A DNA stretch of 64,000 bases from JAWXBM01 sp034440115 (GTDB lineage: Bacteria; Pseudomonadota; Gammaproteobacteria; Xanthomonadales; SZUA-36). The stretch is taken from positions 1-64,000 of the forward strand of contig JAWXBM010000011.1 in NCBI GenBank assembly GCA_034440115.1, given 5' to 3'. This document shows, in pieces, positions 42,636 through 51,678 of the stretch. Position numbers and translations under genes: made by a program. The number at the start of each line of letters is the position of its first letter. Position 1 is the stretch's first letter. The notes under the pieces were generated by a model that ran no database searches, was not told the DNA's origin, and worked only from the letters and a program-made list of their open reading frames with translations.

Positions 42636-43898
42636 TTGCAGTCGGAAAACGTCGAAGGGGTCATAGATCCGGCACAATCGTCTACCGCCACGGAATTAGG
42701 CGTTGTGGTGGAAGAACCAGCCGTGCCCGACGGAGCCTCCGTTGCAGACTTGGAACAGCTACCGCTGGATATTGACATAGGTATTTATCTACCTGATTTT
42801 ATGCGGGAAAGTTGGTATTTCCTGGTAGATCACAAAGCCTTGTTGATGTTGGTGATCCTGTTGTTGAGTTTTACGATTGGGAAAGCGCTCAAGCTGCTGA
42901 TCGAAAAATTCATTGGCCGCCTGGCCAAAAATGCTGAATCCGAACTGGAAAACCAGATCATTCAGTATCTGGCTGCACCCATCATGCAGACGGCGATTAC
43001 CGTTGGGCTGGTCATCATCGTGCTGTCGCTGGAGTTTTCCGCATTTGTCCAACAAATATGCATCCGCGTTTTGCTGACGCTGTTGATACTGTTCTGGGGA
43101 CGTGCCTGGTTCAAGGCCACCAGCGTGATCCTGATTGCGCTGGAATCCCATCGTGACAAGTTTCATGCTTTCCAGCCACGTACCGTGCCGCTGTTCGAGA
43201 TGGGCATCAAGTTGTCGCTGCTGGGCTTGTTCGTCTACCTGTTTTTCAGTATCTGGGGTATCGATGCAACGGCCTGGGTAGCCTCGGCGGGTATCATTGG
43301 TATCGCTGTGGGTTTTGCTGCCAAGGACACATTGGCCAACCTGATTTCAGGTGTTTCCATCGTGGCAGATGCGCCTTACAAGATCGGCGATTACATTGTG
43401 TTGGATACGGGCGAGCGCGGCATCGTTACCCATCTCGGCATCCGTTCTACCCGCTTGCTCACCCGCGATGATGTGGAAATTTCCATACCGAATGCGGTGA
43501 TAGGTGCAGCCAAAATCACCAATGAAAGCGGCGGGCCCTGGGTCAAGCAACGGATACGCGTACCCGTCGGTGTGGCCTATGGCAGCGACACCGACAAAGT
43601 TGTGCGCATACTGGAAGAGATAGCCAATGAAAATGCCACTGTGCTGGACAACCCGGCACCGCGAGTGCGCATGCGCGCCTTTGGTCACAGTTCGCTGGAT
43701 TTTGAGATGTTGGGCTGGATCGCTACGCCAGAGCAGCGTGGCCTGGTCATTCACGAATTGTTGTTGGAAATCGATCGGCGCTTCAGGCTGGAAGGTATAG
43801 AAATTGCCTTCCCGCAGTCGGACATTCATATCCGCAGCGGCCTGCACCCCGAAGCAGCGTCAAAGCAATCTTCCGAGCAATCTGGCTCGGATGATTGA
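42636..43898 (+). CDS. MscS-family mechanosensitive channel
   Basis: The 420-residue protein has an acidic cytoplasmic N-terminus, about four membrane helices, and the MscS pore/beta domain with GIAVGFAAKDTLANLISGV, the loop KIGDYIVLDTGERGIV, and the periplasmic-style vestibule DDVEISIPNAVIG. It releases solutes on hypo-osmotic shock. Translation starts at TTG 42636 after a GGGAG site; no ATG gives a better N-terminus. It converges with proS. Confidence 0.88.
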   Translation: MQSENVEGVIDPAQSSTATELGVVVEEPAVPDGASVADLEQLPLDIDIGIYLPDFMRESWYFLVDHKALLMLVILLLSFTIGKALKLLIEKFIGRLAKNAESELENQIIQYLAAPIMQTAITVGLVIIVLSLEFSAFVQQICIRVLLTLLILFWGRAWFKATSVILIALESHRDKFHAFQPRTVPLFEMGIKLSLLGLFVYLFFSIWGIDATAWVASAGIIGIAVGFAAKDTLANLISGVSIVADAPYKIGDYIVLDTGERGIVTHLGIRSTRLLTRDDVEISIPNAVIGAAKITNESGGPWVKQRIRVPVGVAYGSDTDKVVRILEEIANENATVLDNPAPRVRMRAFGHSSLDFEMLGWIATPEQRGLVIHELLLEIDRRFRLEGIEIAFPQSDIHIRSGLHPEAASKQSSEQSGSDD

Positions 43899-43901
43899 TG
43901 C

Positions 43902-45620
43902 CTATTCCGCCAGCCTGCGCAGCAATTCGTGGGCTGCGCCTTCGAGAGGAATCTCCTCGTTCTTCGTGGCAGTACGCAAACGGTATTCCAACTGGCCACT
44001 GTCTATGCCGCGCTCGCCGATCACCACCCGATGCGGAATGCCGATCAACTCCATATCGTTGAACATCACGCCGGGGCGTAAATCGCGGTCGTCGAGAAAC
44101 ACTTCTACTCCGGCGGCCAGCAGTTCCTCATACAGGGCTTCAGCTACTTCCCGAACACGGTAGGATTTCTTCGCATTCATCGGCAAAATGGCAACCTGGA
44201 AAGGAGCCAACGGCAAAGGCCAACAAATACCCCGCTCGTCGTGGTTCTGTTCTATGGCTGCAGCCACGATGCGCGACACACCAATACCATAACAGCCCAT
44301 TTGCATCGCATGTGAACGGCCGTCTTCGCCCAGCACCACCGCATTGAGCGATGTTGAATACTTGGTGCCAAGCTGGAATATATGACCGACTTCAATACCC
44401 CGGGCCAACTGGATCTCACCCTCGCCATCCGGGCTGGGGTCGCCGTTCACCACGTTGCGCAGGTCGGCTTGCGATGGTAATGGCAGATCGCGATCCCAAT
44501 TGATGCCGAAATAGTGTTTGCCGTCGATATTCGCACCGGCGGTGAAGTCGGCCATAACGGCAACACTGTAATCGATGATGCAGGGGATGGGGCTGTCAAC
44601 TGGCCCCAACGATCCGGCTGAGGCGCCCATTGCGTCCTTGATTTCTTCCTCGCTAGCAAAGCGCAAGGGCGCGGCTACCGCATCCAGCCTGACTGCCTTG
44701 AATTCATTCAGATTGTGATCACCGCGCACCAGCAGCGCTACAAGGGTGCTCTGCTGCCCTTCTGCTGCCTGCACGATCAGTGTTTTGACTGAATTCTGCG
44801 GCTGCACGTCGAATTGAACCGTCAGGTCTTCGATGGTGCGTGCATCAGGAGTGTCCACCAGGCGCATCTCAGCACCGGGGGCTGGTCTTTCGACTGCCGG
44901 CCTGGCCGCTTCGGCGAGTTCGATATTGGCGGCAAAATCTGAACCGGTTGAAAAGGCGATCAGGTCTTCGCCGGAATCAGCCAGTACATGGAATTCATGT
45001 GAGGCATTGCCGCCGATGGCACCGGAGTCGGCCCTTACTGCACGAAAACTCAGGCCGGCGCGGGTGAATATACGCGCATAGACTTCGTACATTTCCCAAT
45101 AAGTGGTCTCCAGACTGGCAGCGTCAATATGAAAGGAATAGGCATCCTTCATGAGGAATTCACGCGCCCGCATCACGCCAAAACGAGGGCGAATTTCATC
45201 GCGAAACTTGGTTTGAATCTGGTAAAAGGTGATCGGCAGTTGTTTGTAGCTACGCAGCTCATTTCGCGCCAGGTCAGTAATCACTTCTTCATGCGTAGGC
45301 CCGAACACGTAATCTCGGCCAGCCCGGTCGGTAAGTTTCAGCAACTGGCCACCGAAATCTTCCCAACGGCCGGTTTCGCGCCAAAGCTCAGCGGGTTGCA
45401 CGGCGGGCATCAGCATTTGCAGGTAACCGGCGCGATCCATTTCTTCGCGTACGATGTTTTCAACCTTGCGCAATACCCGCCAGCCCAATGGTGTCCAGGT
45501 ATAAATGCCAGCGGTAAGCTTGCGTATCATGCCGGAGCGCAGCATCAACTGGTGGCTGGCAATCTCAGCATCGGCCGGAGTTTCCCGGGTGGTAACTAAG
45601 TGGAATTTACTGGCTCTCAT
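43902..45620 (-). CDS. proS: Proline-tRNA ligase
   Basis: Class II synthetase with the bacterial editing insertion. The 572-residue protein has motif 1-3 regions (GYLQMLMPAVQPAELW, FQIQTKFRDEIRPRFGVMR-type segment, GIGVSRIVAA), and the INS editing domain around residues 225-380. Length matches E. coli ProS (572). Confidence 0.95.
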   Translation of the reverse strand: MRASKFHLVTTRETPADAEIASHQLMLRSGMIRKLTAGIYTWTPLGWRVLRKVENIVREEMDRAGYLQMLMPAVQPAELWRETGRWEDFGGQLLKLTDRAGRDYVFGPTHEEVITDLARNELRSYKQLPITFYQIQTKFRDEIRPRFGVMRAREFLMKDAYSFHIDAASLETTYWEMYEVYARIFTRAGLSFRAVRADSGAIGGNASHEFHVLADSGEDLIAFSTGSDFAANIELAEAARPAVERPAPGAEMRLVDTPDARTIEDLTVQFDVQPQNSVKTLIVQAAEGQQSTLVALLVRGDHNLNEFKAVRLDAVAAPLRFASEEEIKDAMGASAGSLGPVDSPIPCIIDYSVAVMADFTAGANIDGKHYFGINWDRDLPLPSQADLRNVVNGDPSPDGEGEIQLARGIEVGHIFQLGTKYSTSLNAVVLGEDGRSHAMQMGCYGIGVSRIVAAAIEQNHDERGICWPLPLAPFQVAILPMNAKKSYRVREVAEALYEELLAAGVEVFLDDRDLRPGVMFNDMELIGIPHRVVIGERGIDSGQLEYRLRTATKNEEIPLEGAAHELLRRLAE

Positions 45621-45747
45621 GGTTCGTTACGCTAATGCGCCGTTGTTGTGCAAGGGGCGCATTGTAACGGGCCACCCGGTGATCGGGTAGCGCGAAGTTT
45701 TCAAAACCTCAGGTCTGCATCGCTCAAGAGCGCCTGTAGTGTAAGTT

Positions 45748-46254
45748 CTAGTCGCAGTATTCGGTTATCAATCCCTTGGCTTCTTCAACCATTTGAACGC
45801 GCTCTTCGTCGTCCATGCGAGTGGTTTCGCCATTTTCGTCGGTGTAGAACACCCGTCGGCTGGGTTCGACCTGGGCCAATCGATCCCTGGCCTGCAAACA
45901 AACACGCTGGCGCTCAGCCCGCAACTCTCGTTGTGCTTTGCGCTTTTCATCCATTTCAAGGCGTTGCTGGTCGGCATAAGACAATTCATCTGCCGCTGCA
46001 GCCTGGTTGTCATCAGCACCCTCTGCCACCGTTTCATTATTCAGGGTGCCAGTTGACGTATCCATGGGTAAGGTTTCGTATGCAACAGGGATCTCATCGT
46101 TGTGCGCGGAAACTTCTGCTGGAGCGCGGTCACTGAAGTGCTTGATGCCATTCTCATCGGTCCAACTGTAAATGCTGCCTTTCTGAGCATCAGCGAAGTT
46201 GGGGAACATTGAAGCGACGACTATTGACAGTATTGCAATGCTGATCCTGTTCAT
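45748..46254 (-). CDS. DUF4124 domain protein (exported)
   Basis: The 168-residue protein has a signal peptide (MNRISIAILSIVVASMF, cleavage after ADA), then a DUF4124 core (GSIYSWTDENGIKHFSDRAP) and a coiled-coil helix rich in Q, E and R (YADQQRLEMDEKRKAQREL). Four-residue repeat features such as FYTDENGETTRM near the C-terminus recall the first domain. DUF4124 proteins occur in many gammaproteobacteria; the role is unknown. It is divergent from pssA. Confidence 0.85.
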   Translation of the reverse strand: MNRISIAILSIVVASMFPNFADAQKGSIYSWTDENGIKHFSDRAPAEVSAHNDEIPVAYETLPMDTSTGTLNNETVAEGADDNQAAAADELSYADQQRLEMDEKRKAQRELRAERQRVCLQARDRLAQVEPSRRVFYTDENGETTRMDDEERVQMVEEAKGLITEYCD

Positions 46255-46383
46255 TCCTGCCTTCCTTGCCGGGATGTGAAGGAATCTTATAGCACATTGT
46301 CAGCCCCTTCGGCGAGGCAGACAGCCAGGGTACAGGCTTCAAAAATGCTATGATGCCTGCGTCTCAGCAACACAGGACAGCGT

Positions 46384-47223
46384 ATGGATAAGGACGAAAA
46401 GAAGCGGCACAAAGGTGTATACCTGTTGCCCAATGCCTTGACTACAGGCGCAATGTTCGCTGGGTTTTTTTCCATTATCAGCGGTATCAACGGCCACTAC
46501 TCGGCTGCTGTGATTGCGGTGATCGTGGCCGGTTTCCTCGATGGACTGGATGGCCGGGTAGCCCGCCTGACCAATACCCAGAGCGAATTCGGTGTGCAAT
46601 ATGACAGCCTGTCGGACCTGATCTCGTTCGGCCTGGCGCCGTCTTTGCTGGCTTTTAACTGGTCTTTGGCCAGTATGAGCGAGATGGGTCCCTTGGCCGG
46701 CAAACTGGGCTGGCTGGCCGCCTTCCTTTTTGCCGCATGTGCGGCCTTGCGTCTGGCCCGGTTCAATACCCAGGTTGCCGTAGCAGACAAAGGTTACTTT
46801 CAGGGATTGGCATCACCGGCTGCCGCGGGTACGCTGGTTGCGACCATCTGGTTTTTCGTTGCCCAGGGCGTCTCAGGCGATAACGAATTGGTCCGCTGGC
46901 TGATCTGGTTTGAAACCATTGCGTTGGGCCTTCTGATGTTCTCGCGAGTGCGTTACTTCAGCGGCAAAACCTGGCCCATGGGTGATCGCATACCTTTGTA
47001 TATGTTGTTGCTGCTGGTGCTGGTTCTTGTATTGCTGGCGATCGATCCACCCACGGTTTTGATGGCTATCGGGCTGATTTACGTGATCACAGGCCTGGTC
47101 ATGACCATAGCCCGCCGACAGCAGCATCGCAGCCGACGTGACCTGCGCAAGGCAACGGCCGCAGACGATGCTGATGGGGAGAATAGGCTCAAAGAGGAGA
47201 ATGCTGGGGACAGTAGCTCGTGA
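46384..47223 (+). CDS. pssA: Phosphatidylserine synthase (CDP-diacylglycerol-serine O-phosphatidyltransferase)
   Basis: Makes phosphatidylserine, precursor of phosphatidylethanolamine, in the inner membrane. The 279-residue polytopic protein carries the CDP-alcohol phosphatidyltransferase motif DGLDGRVARLTNTQSEFG followed by YDSLSDLISFG (D-G-x2-A-R-x8-G-x3-D-x3-D). It is the membrane type II enzyme. A basic charged tail ends the protein. Followed by a one-base overlap (TGATG) by the next gene. Confidence 0.92.
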   Translation: MDKDEKKRHKGVYLLPNALTTGAMFAGFFSIISGINGHYSAAVIAVIVAGFLDGLDGRVARLTNTQSEFGVQYDSLSDLISFGLAPSLLAFNWSLASMSEMGPLAGKLGWLAAFLFAACAALRLARFNTQVAVADKGYFQGLASPAAAGTLVATIWFFVAQGVSGDNELVRWLIWFETIALGLLMFSRVRYFSGKTWPMGDRIPLYMLLLLVLVLVLLAIDPPTVLMAIGLIYVITGLVMTIARRQQHRSRRDLRKATAADDADGENRLKEENAGDSSS

Positions 47224-47801
47224 TGAATGAAGGGCAGCGTCTGCAGTATCTTGATGCCATGGGTATCCAGCCATGGATCAGCAAGCAACAGGCTGCGGCC
47301 CGCGTCGTGCTGGCCGCGGCGGCAGAACTCAGGGAACCGCCAGCGCCGGCACCCGAAAGCAAGCCGCCAGCCGGTAGTACGCCCATTCAGCCCATACAGG
47401 ACCTTTATTTTGAGATCGGCCCCGGAACAGGGCAGACCTTGTTGTTGTGCGGCCAGCGGGCAGAAGCTTCGTCACAACTGGCCAGTGACATTGCCCGCTG
47501 CCTGGGTGAAACACCGGTGTGGGGTTGGCAGGCCCAAAGCGAGCCAGCTCAGAGCAACACAAATTCGGCTTCGGGCGATGCCGGCTTGAACCTGGAGCGC
47601 GCCATCAGGGAACGATTGTTTACCCGGGTATTGGTATTTGCCGCTGGTTTTGCCGCAAAGGCGGGGGGCAGTGAAGTGCTGGGTAGTGCCCGGATCATTT
47701 ATGCGCCACCATTGGCTGTGCTGGCCAACAGCCCCGAGCAGAAACGCAGCTTGTGGTTACAACTGGTTGGTAACGGCTGGTCAGCTCGGCAAAATCAATA
47801 G
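47223..47801 (+). CDS. holD: Probable DNA polymerase III psi subunit (HolD-like)
   Basis: The 192-residue product starts NEGQRLQYLDAMGIQPWISK, resembling the N-terminal RRDxxLQQLGITQW motif of HolD, and ends with PPLAVLANSPEQKRSLWLQL, similar to the C-terminal pattern of psi (ASPALTDLRANP...LWQQ). The gene immediately precedes rimI, the conserved position of holD in gammaproteobacteria. The middle is Q/S/P-rich and poorly conserved. Psi binds chi (HolC), whose gene is in the same window. The assignment is inference from termini and context. Confidence 0.5.
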   Translation: MNEGQRLQYLDAMGIQPWISKQQAAARVVLAAAAELREPPAPAPESKPPAGSTPIQPIQDLYFEIGPGTGQTLLLCGQRAEASSQLASDIARCLGETPVWGWQAQSEPAQSNTNSASGDAGLNLERAIRERLFTRVLVFAAGFAAKAGGSEVLGSARIIYAPPLAVLANSPEQKRSLWLQLVGNGWSARQNQ

Positions 47802-47814
47802 AAAAAGCGACGCG

Positions 47815-48330
47815 ATGAGTACTGCACCACTGGAGATGCAATATCAGGTTCGGCGACTGGATTATGCTGACCTGCTGCGCGTGATGCAGATCGAAGAGAC
47901 GGCCTATCCCTTTCCCTGGACCCTCGCCATATTTCAGGATTGTTTGCGGGTGGGTTATTGTGGCAATGCGTTGGTCCAGGGAGAGCAACTGGTGGGTTAC
48001 TCCATCTTGACCCATGCGGCCGATGAAGCGCATTTATTGAATCTGTGCGTCGATCCCGCCTGGCAGGGCCATGGCCTGGGGCGCATGCTGCTGGAACATG
48101 CCGTTCAATGGGCTCAGCAGATGGGGGTGGACACCATGTTCCTGGAAGTCCGGCCGAGCAACAAGACCGGTATTTCGCTGTACCGCAAAAACGGTTTTCG
48201 CGTGGTTGGTGAGCGGCCGGATTATTACCGTGCCGCAAAAGGCCGCGAAAATGCCCTGATCATGAAATGCGATCTGCCCGGGCCGTTTGGCCCACGCAGT
48301 GTCGATTGGTCGGATCTGCTGCCTTTCTGA
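47815..48330 (+). CDS. rimI: Ribosomal-protein-S18-alanine N-acetyltransferase RimI
   Basis: GNAT family acetyltransferase. From ATG 47815 the 171-residue protein has the acceptor segment FPWTLAIFQDCL and the acetyl-CoA loop LCVDPAWQGHGLGRMLLEH, with LEVRPSNKTGISLYRKNGF, the RimI signature. It overlaps the upstream reading only by frame; the ORF extended from 47638 in another start is not used. Converges with valS. Confidence 0.93.
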   Translation: MSTAPLEMQYQVRRLDYADLLRVMQIEETAYPFPWTLAIFQDCLRVGYCGNALVQGEQLVGYSILTHAADEAHLLNLCVDPAWQGHGLGRMLLEHAVQWAQQMGVDTMFLEVRPSNKTGISLYRKNGFRVVGERPDYYRAAKGRENALIMKCDLPGPFGPRSVDWSDLLPF

Positions 48331-48428
48331 ACCCCCAAAGGAATCGCTGATTAATTAAGAGCGTGCTGCGACACAGGGAAGTGTGCTCTGGGAAATTCAG
48401 GATGGATTTATTCAGAGCGTTCTAAATT

Positions 48429-51176
48429 CTACCGCATTGATTCCAGCTTTTTGACCTGCTCCGCCAGGGTGCCCAGATTGCTCTCGTGCTCCGCCAGTCG
48501 CTCGCGTTCCTGCTCCACCACCTCGGCCGGCGCATTTTCAACAAAGCGCTGGTTGGCCAGCTTGCCCTGGCAGGTTTTGACGTGTTTGTTTTCAGCCTCC
48601 AGTTGCTTGCGTAAACGGGTCAGCTCGGCCTCTACATCGATTAAGCCGGCAAGGGGTACGAGAATTTTCAGATCAGCCAGCAAGGACACAGCGCATTCAC
48701 TGCTATCGGTGGAATCATCCACCCATTGGATACTGCTGGCGCGGGCCAATTGTGCAAACACGATTGCGTGATGTTTTAATCGTTCACGATCCGTTTTATT
48801 GCCACCCTGAAACCAGATATCCAGCGGCTTTCCGGGAGAAATATTCAGCTCTGAGCGTATCCGCCGGACTCCCTGGATAACCTCTTTCAGCCAAATGATA
48901 TCCTGTTCAATCGCCTCATCCGCGCGGAATGATTGCGGCCAGGGTTGTAGCATTATGGTTTCGCCTTCGAGGCCCAGCGGAGCACGAATACGCTGCCAGA
49001 TTTCTTCGGTGATGAAAGGCATGATGGGGTGCAGGCAGCGCAGCGTAGTTTCCAGCACGCTTAGCAGGGTATGGCGCGTTGCGGCTTTGGCCTTCTCATC
49101 CTCGCCTTGCATGGTGGGCTTGGTGAATTCCAGGTACCAGTCGCAATACTCATTCCAGACAAATTCATACAATGATTGGGCGGCCAGATCCAGGCGGTAG
49201 TCGCCCAGATGAGCATGCACTTCGCTTACCATGCGATCCAACCGTGAGTGTATCCAGCGGTCTATGGGCCCAGGCTCGGCGTTGGCGTTGATGGTATGGC
49301 CTTCGGTTTGCAGCAGCACAAAACGTGCGGCGTTCCACAGCTTGTTACAGAAATTCCGGTTACCGTCGATGCGGCCCAGTTCAAAGCGAATATCGCGGCC
49401 GGTGGTCGCCAATGAGGCAAAGGTAAAACGCAGGGCATCGGTGCCATAAGCCGGAATGCCGTCTGGAAATTCATTGCGTGTGGCTTTCTCTATGGCCGGG
49501 GCCATCTGCGGTTGCATCAGGCCGGTGGTGCGTTTGCTCACCAACGATTCCAGTTCGATGCCGTCGATCAGGTCCAGCGGATCCAGCACATTGCCTTTGG
49601 ACTTGGACATTTTCTGGCCCTGGCCATCGCGGATCAGGCCGTGAATGTAAACCGTGCGGAAGGGCACATCGTCCATGAATTTGATGCCCAGCATGATCAT
49701 GCGGGCGACCCAGAAAAAGATGATGTCAAAGCCGGTAACCAGCACGCTGCCTGGATAGAATTGCTCCAGCCTTGGTGTTTGCTCTGGCCAGCCTTGAGTA
49801 GAGAAGGGCCACAGGGCGGATGAGAACCAGGTATCCAGCACATCCTCGTCCTGGTTCAGAACTACGCTGTCATCCAGTCCAGAACGCTGGCGGGCATCCT
49901 GCTCGTCCATACCGACGTGGATATTGCCGTCGGCGTCATACCAGGCCGGAATGCGATGGCCCCACCACAGTTGCCGGCTGATACACCAGTCTTCGATGCG
50001 GTGCATCCAGTCAAAATAAGTGCGCGACCAGTTGGCCGGAACAAACTGGATACGGCCATCTTCAACCGCCGCAATGGCGGGTTTGGCCAGCGGCTCGACT
50101 TTCACATACCACTGGTCGGTAAGGTAAGGCTCAACCACAGCGTGTGAACGATCACCGCGCGGTATCATCAACTGGTGATTTTCCACCCGCTCCAGCAGAC
50201 CGGCAGCCTGCAGATCCGCGATCACCCGCTCGCGGGCGACATAGCGATCCAGGCCCCGGTAGGCTTCCGGCACATTTTCATTCAGCGTGGCATCCGGATT
50301 GAGAATATTGATCATGGCCAAGTCATGGCGCTTGCCGATTTCGTAATCATTGAAGTCGTGAGCCGGGGTAATTTTCACGCAACCTGAACCGAATTCCGCA
50401 TCCACGTAATCATCGGCGATGATGGGAATGTGCCGACCGGTCAATGGCAACTCCAGCAGCAAACCGATCAGGTCGCTGTAGCGTTCGTCTTCCGGGTTTA
50501 CCGCCACCGCGGTGTCGCCCAACATGGTTTCCGGACGGGTAGTGGCCACTACCACCTGGCCACGACCGTCGGCGCGAGGATAGGCGATATGCCACAGCTT
50601 GCCGTTTTCTTCTTCCGACAGCACTTCCAGGTCGGACAGTGCGGTATGTAAAACCGGATCCCAGTTCACCAGCCGCTTGCCGCGATAGATCAGCCCTTCT
50701 TCATGCAATGCAACGAACACCTTGCGCACCGCATGTGACAGCTCTTCGTCCATGGTAAAGCGATGCGCTTCCCAGTCCACTGAAGCCCCGAGTCGACGCA
50801 TCTGCCGGCTGATGGTGTCGCCCGACTGCTCCTTCCATTGCCACACCGCAGCCACAAATTGTTCACGACTCAGGTCATGGCGTGAAGTACCTTTGGCCAG
50901 CAATTGCCGTTCCACCACCATTTGCGTGGCAATTCCGGCGTGGTCGGTGCCTGGCTGCCACAAGGTATTCTTGCCCCGCATGCGTTGCCAGCGGGTCAGG
51001 CAATCCATGATGGTGTCCTGGAAGGCATGGCCCATGTGCAAACTGCCGGTTACATTCGGCGGTGGCAACATGATGCTGTAGCTTTCGCCACTGCCCGAAG
51101 GGCGGAAATAGCCGTTGCTTTCCCATTGCTGGTAACAGCGCTGTTCAATGGCGGCCGGGTCGTAACTCTTGTCCAT
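48429..51176 (-). CDS. valS: Valine-tRNA ligase
   Basis: From ATG 51176 the 915-residue class I synthetase has PPPNVTGSLHMGHAF (HIGH), an editing domain (ATTRPETMLGDTAVAV), the KMSKS-type GQKMSKSKGNVLDP, the anticodon-binding helical domain and a C-terminal coiled coil that binds tRNA (AELTRLRKQLEAENKHVK). The extended reading to 51404 overlaps holC and is rejected. Confidence 0.97.
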   Translation of the reverse strand: MDKSYDPAAIEQRCYQQWESNGYFRPSGSGESYSIMLPPPNVTGSLHMGHAFQDTIMDCLTRWQRMRGKNTLWQPGTDHAGIATQMVVERQLLAKGTSRHDLSREQFVAAVWQWKEQSGDTISRQMRRLGASVDWEAHRFTMDEELSHAVRKVFVALHEEGLIYRGKRLVNWDPVLHTALSDLEVLSEEENGKLWHIAYPRADGRGQVVVATTRPETMLGDTAVAVNPEDERYSDLIGLLLELPLTGRHIPIIADDYVDAEFGSGCVKITPAHDFNDYEIGKRHDLAMINILNPDATLNENVPEAYRGLDRYVARERVIADLQAAGLLERVENHQLMIPRGDRSHAVVEPYLTDQWYVKVEPLAKPAIAAVEDGRIQFVPANWSRTYFDWMHRIEDWCISRQLWWGHRIPAWYDADGNIHVGMDEQDARQRSGLDDSVVLNQDEDVLDTWFSSALWPFSTQGWPEQTPRLEQFYPGSVLVTGFDIIFFWVARMIMLGIKFMDDVPFRTVYIHGLIRDGQGQKMSKSKGNVLDPLDLIDGIELESLVSKRTTGLMQPQMAPAIEKATRNEFPDGIPAYGTDALRFTFASLATTGRDIRFELGRIDGNRNFCNKLWNAARFVLLQTEGHTINANAEPGPIDRWIHSRLDRMVSEVHAHLGDYRLDLAAQSLYEFVWNEYCDWYLEFTKPTMQGEDEKAKAATRHTLLSVLETTLRCLHPIMPFITEEIWQRIRAPLGLEGETIMLQPWPQSFRADEAIEQDIIWLKEVIQGVRRIRSELNISPGKPLDIWFQGGNKTDRERLKHHAIVFAQLARASSIQWVDDSTDSSECAVSLLADLKILVPLAGLIDVEAELTRLRKQLEAENKHVKTCQGKLANQRFVENAPAEVVEQERERLAEHESNLGTLAEQVKKLESMR

Positions 51177-51222
51177 GGGATCTTTGCTTCTTAAAAAAAT
51201 ATTGGATATTGGAAGTGGCTGT

Positions 51223-51675
51223 TCAGTTATTGCCGGTATGTCGGCCCATTGCGTGACTCTTGGGTTGCAGCCCCAGCTCCCGGTAGGCGCTGAATTTGAC
51301 ACGGGAAGCCTTACGCTCGGCATCGCGGGCCGGAACCAGTTCCAGCAAACGTCTGAATCGTTGCGGTGTAGGTACCAGCTCGGTGCTGAGGTTGATGATG
51401 ACATCAGCCACAGAATGGTCCAGATCGGCAGCCGTACCGATGGTCACCGGAGCCTGGCCTGTCTGGCAGCACAGTTGGTGCGGCAGGAAGCGCTCATTGG
51501 GTACCGACCACATCAAGCTGTCCAGTTGTTCAGCTTGCTTCTGGTTGGATAACAACAGCATGGAGCGCATCCCCTGTTCCCAGGCCATCATAGCCAACTG
51601 GCAAGCCAATTGTTCCACCGACTTGCGCTCATCCTCGACTACATAAAAATCAACCTGGCAAGAACTACTGGCCAT
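51223..51675 (-). CDS. holC: DNA polymerase III chi subunit
   Basis: The 150-residue protein (VDFYVVEDERKSVEQLACQLAMMAWEQG, then LMWSVPNERFLPHQL, VTIGTAADLDHSVADVIINL) is a full chi subunit, which links the clamp loader to SSB through psi. Three bases separate it from pepA, and valS follows: pepA-holC-valS is a conserved cluster. Confidence 0.92.
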   Translation of the reverse strand: MASSSCQVDFYVVEDERKSVEQLACQLAMMAWEQGMRSMLLLSNQKQAEQLDSLMWSVPNERFLPHQLCCQTGQAPVTIGTAADLDHSVADVIINLSTELVPTPQRFRRLLELVPARDAERKASRVKFSAYRELGLQPKSHAMGRHTGNN

Positions 51676-51678
51676 GTT

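Noticed and set aside
48429..51404. 991-residue reading of valS
   Set aside because: The extra N-terminal part lies within holC on the same strand and has no synthetase features; ATG 51176 gives the normal start.
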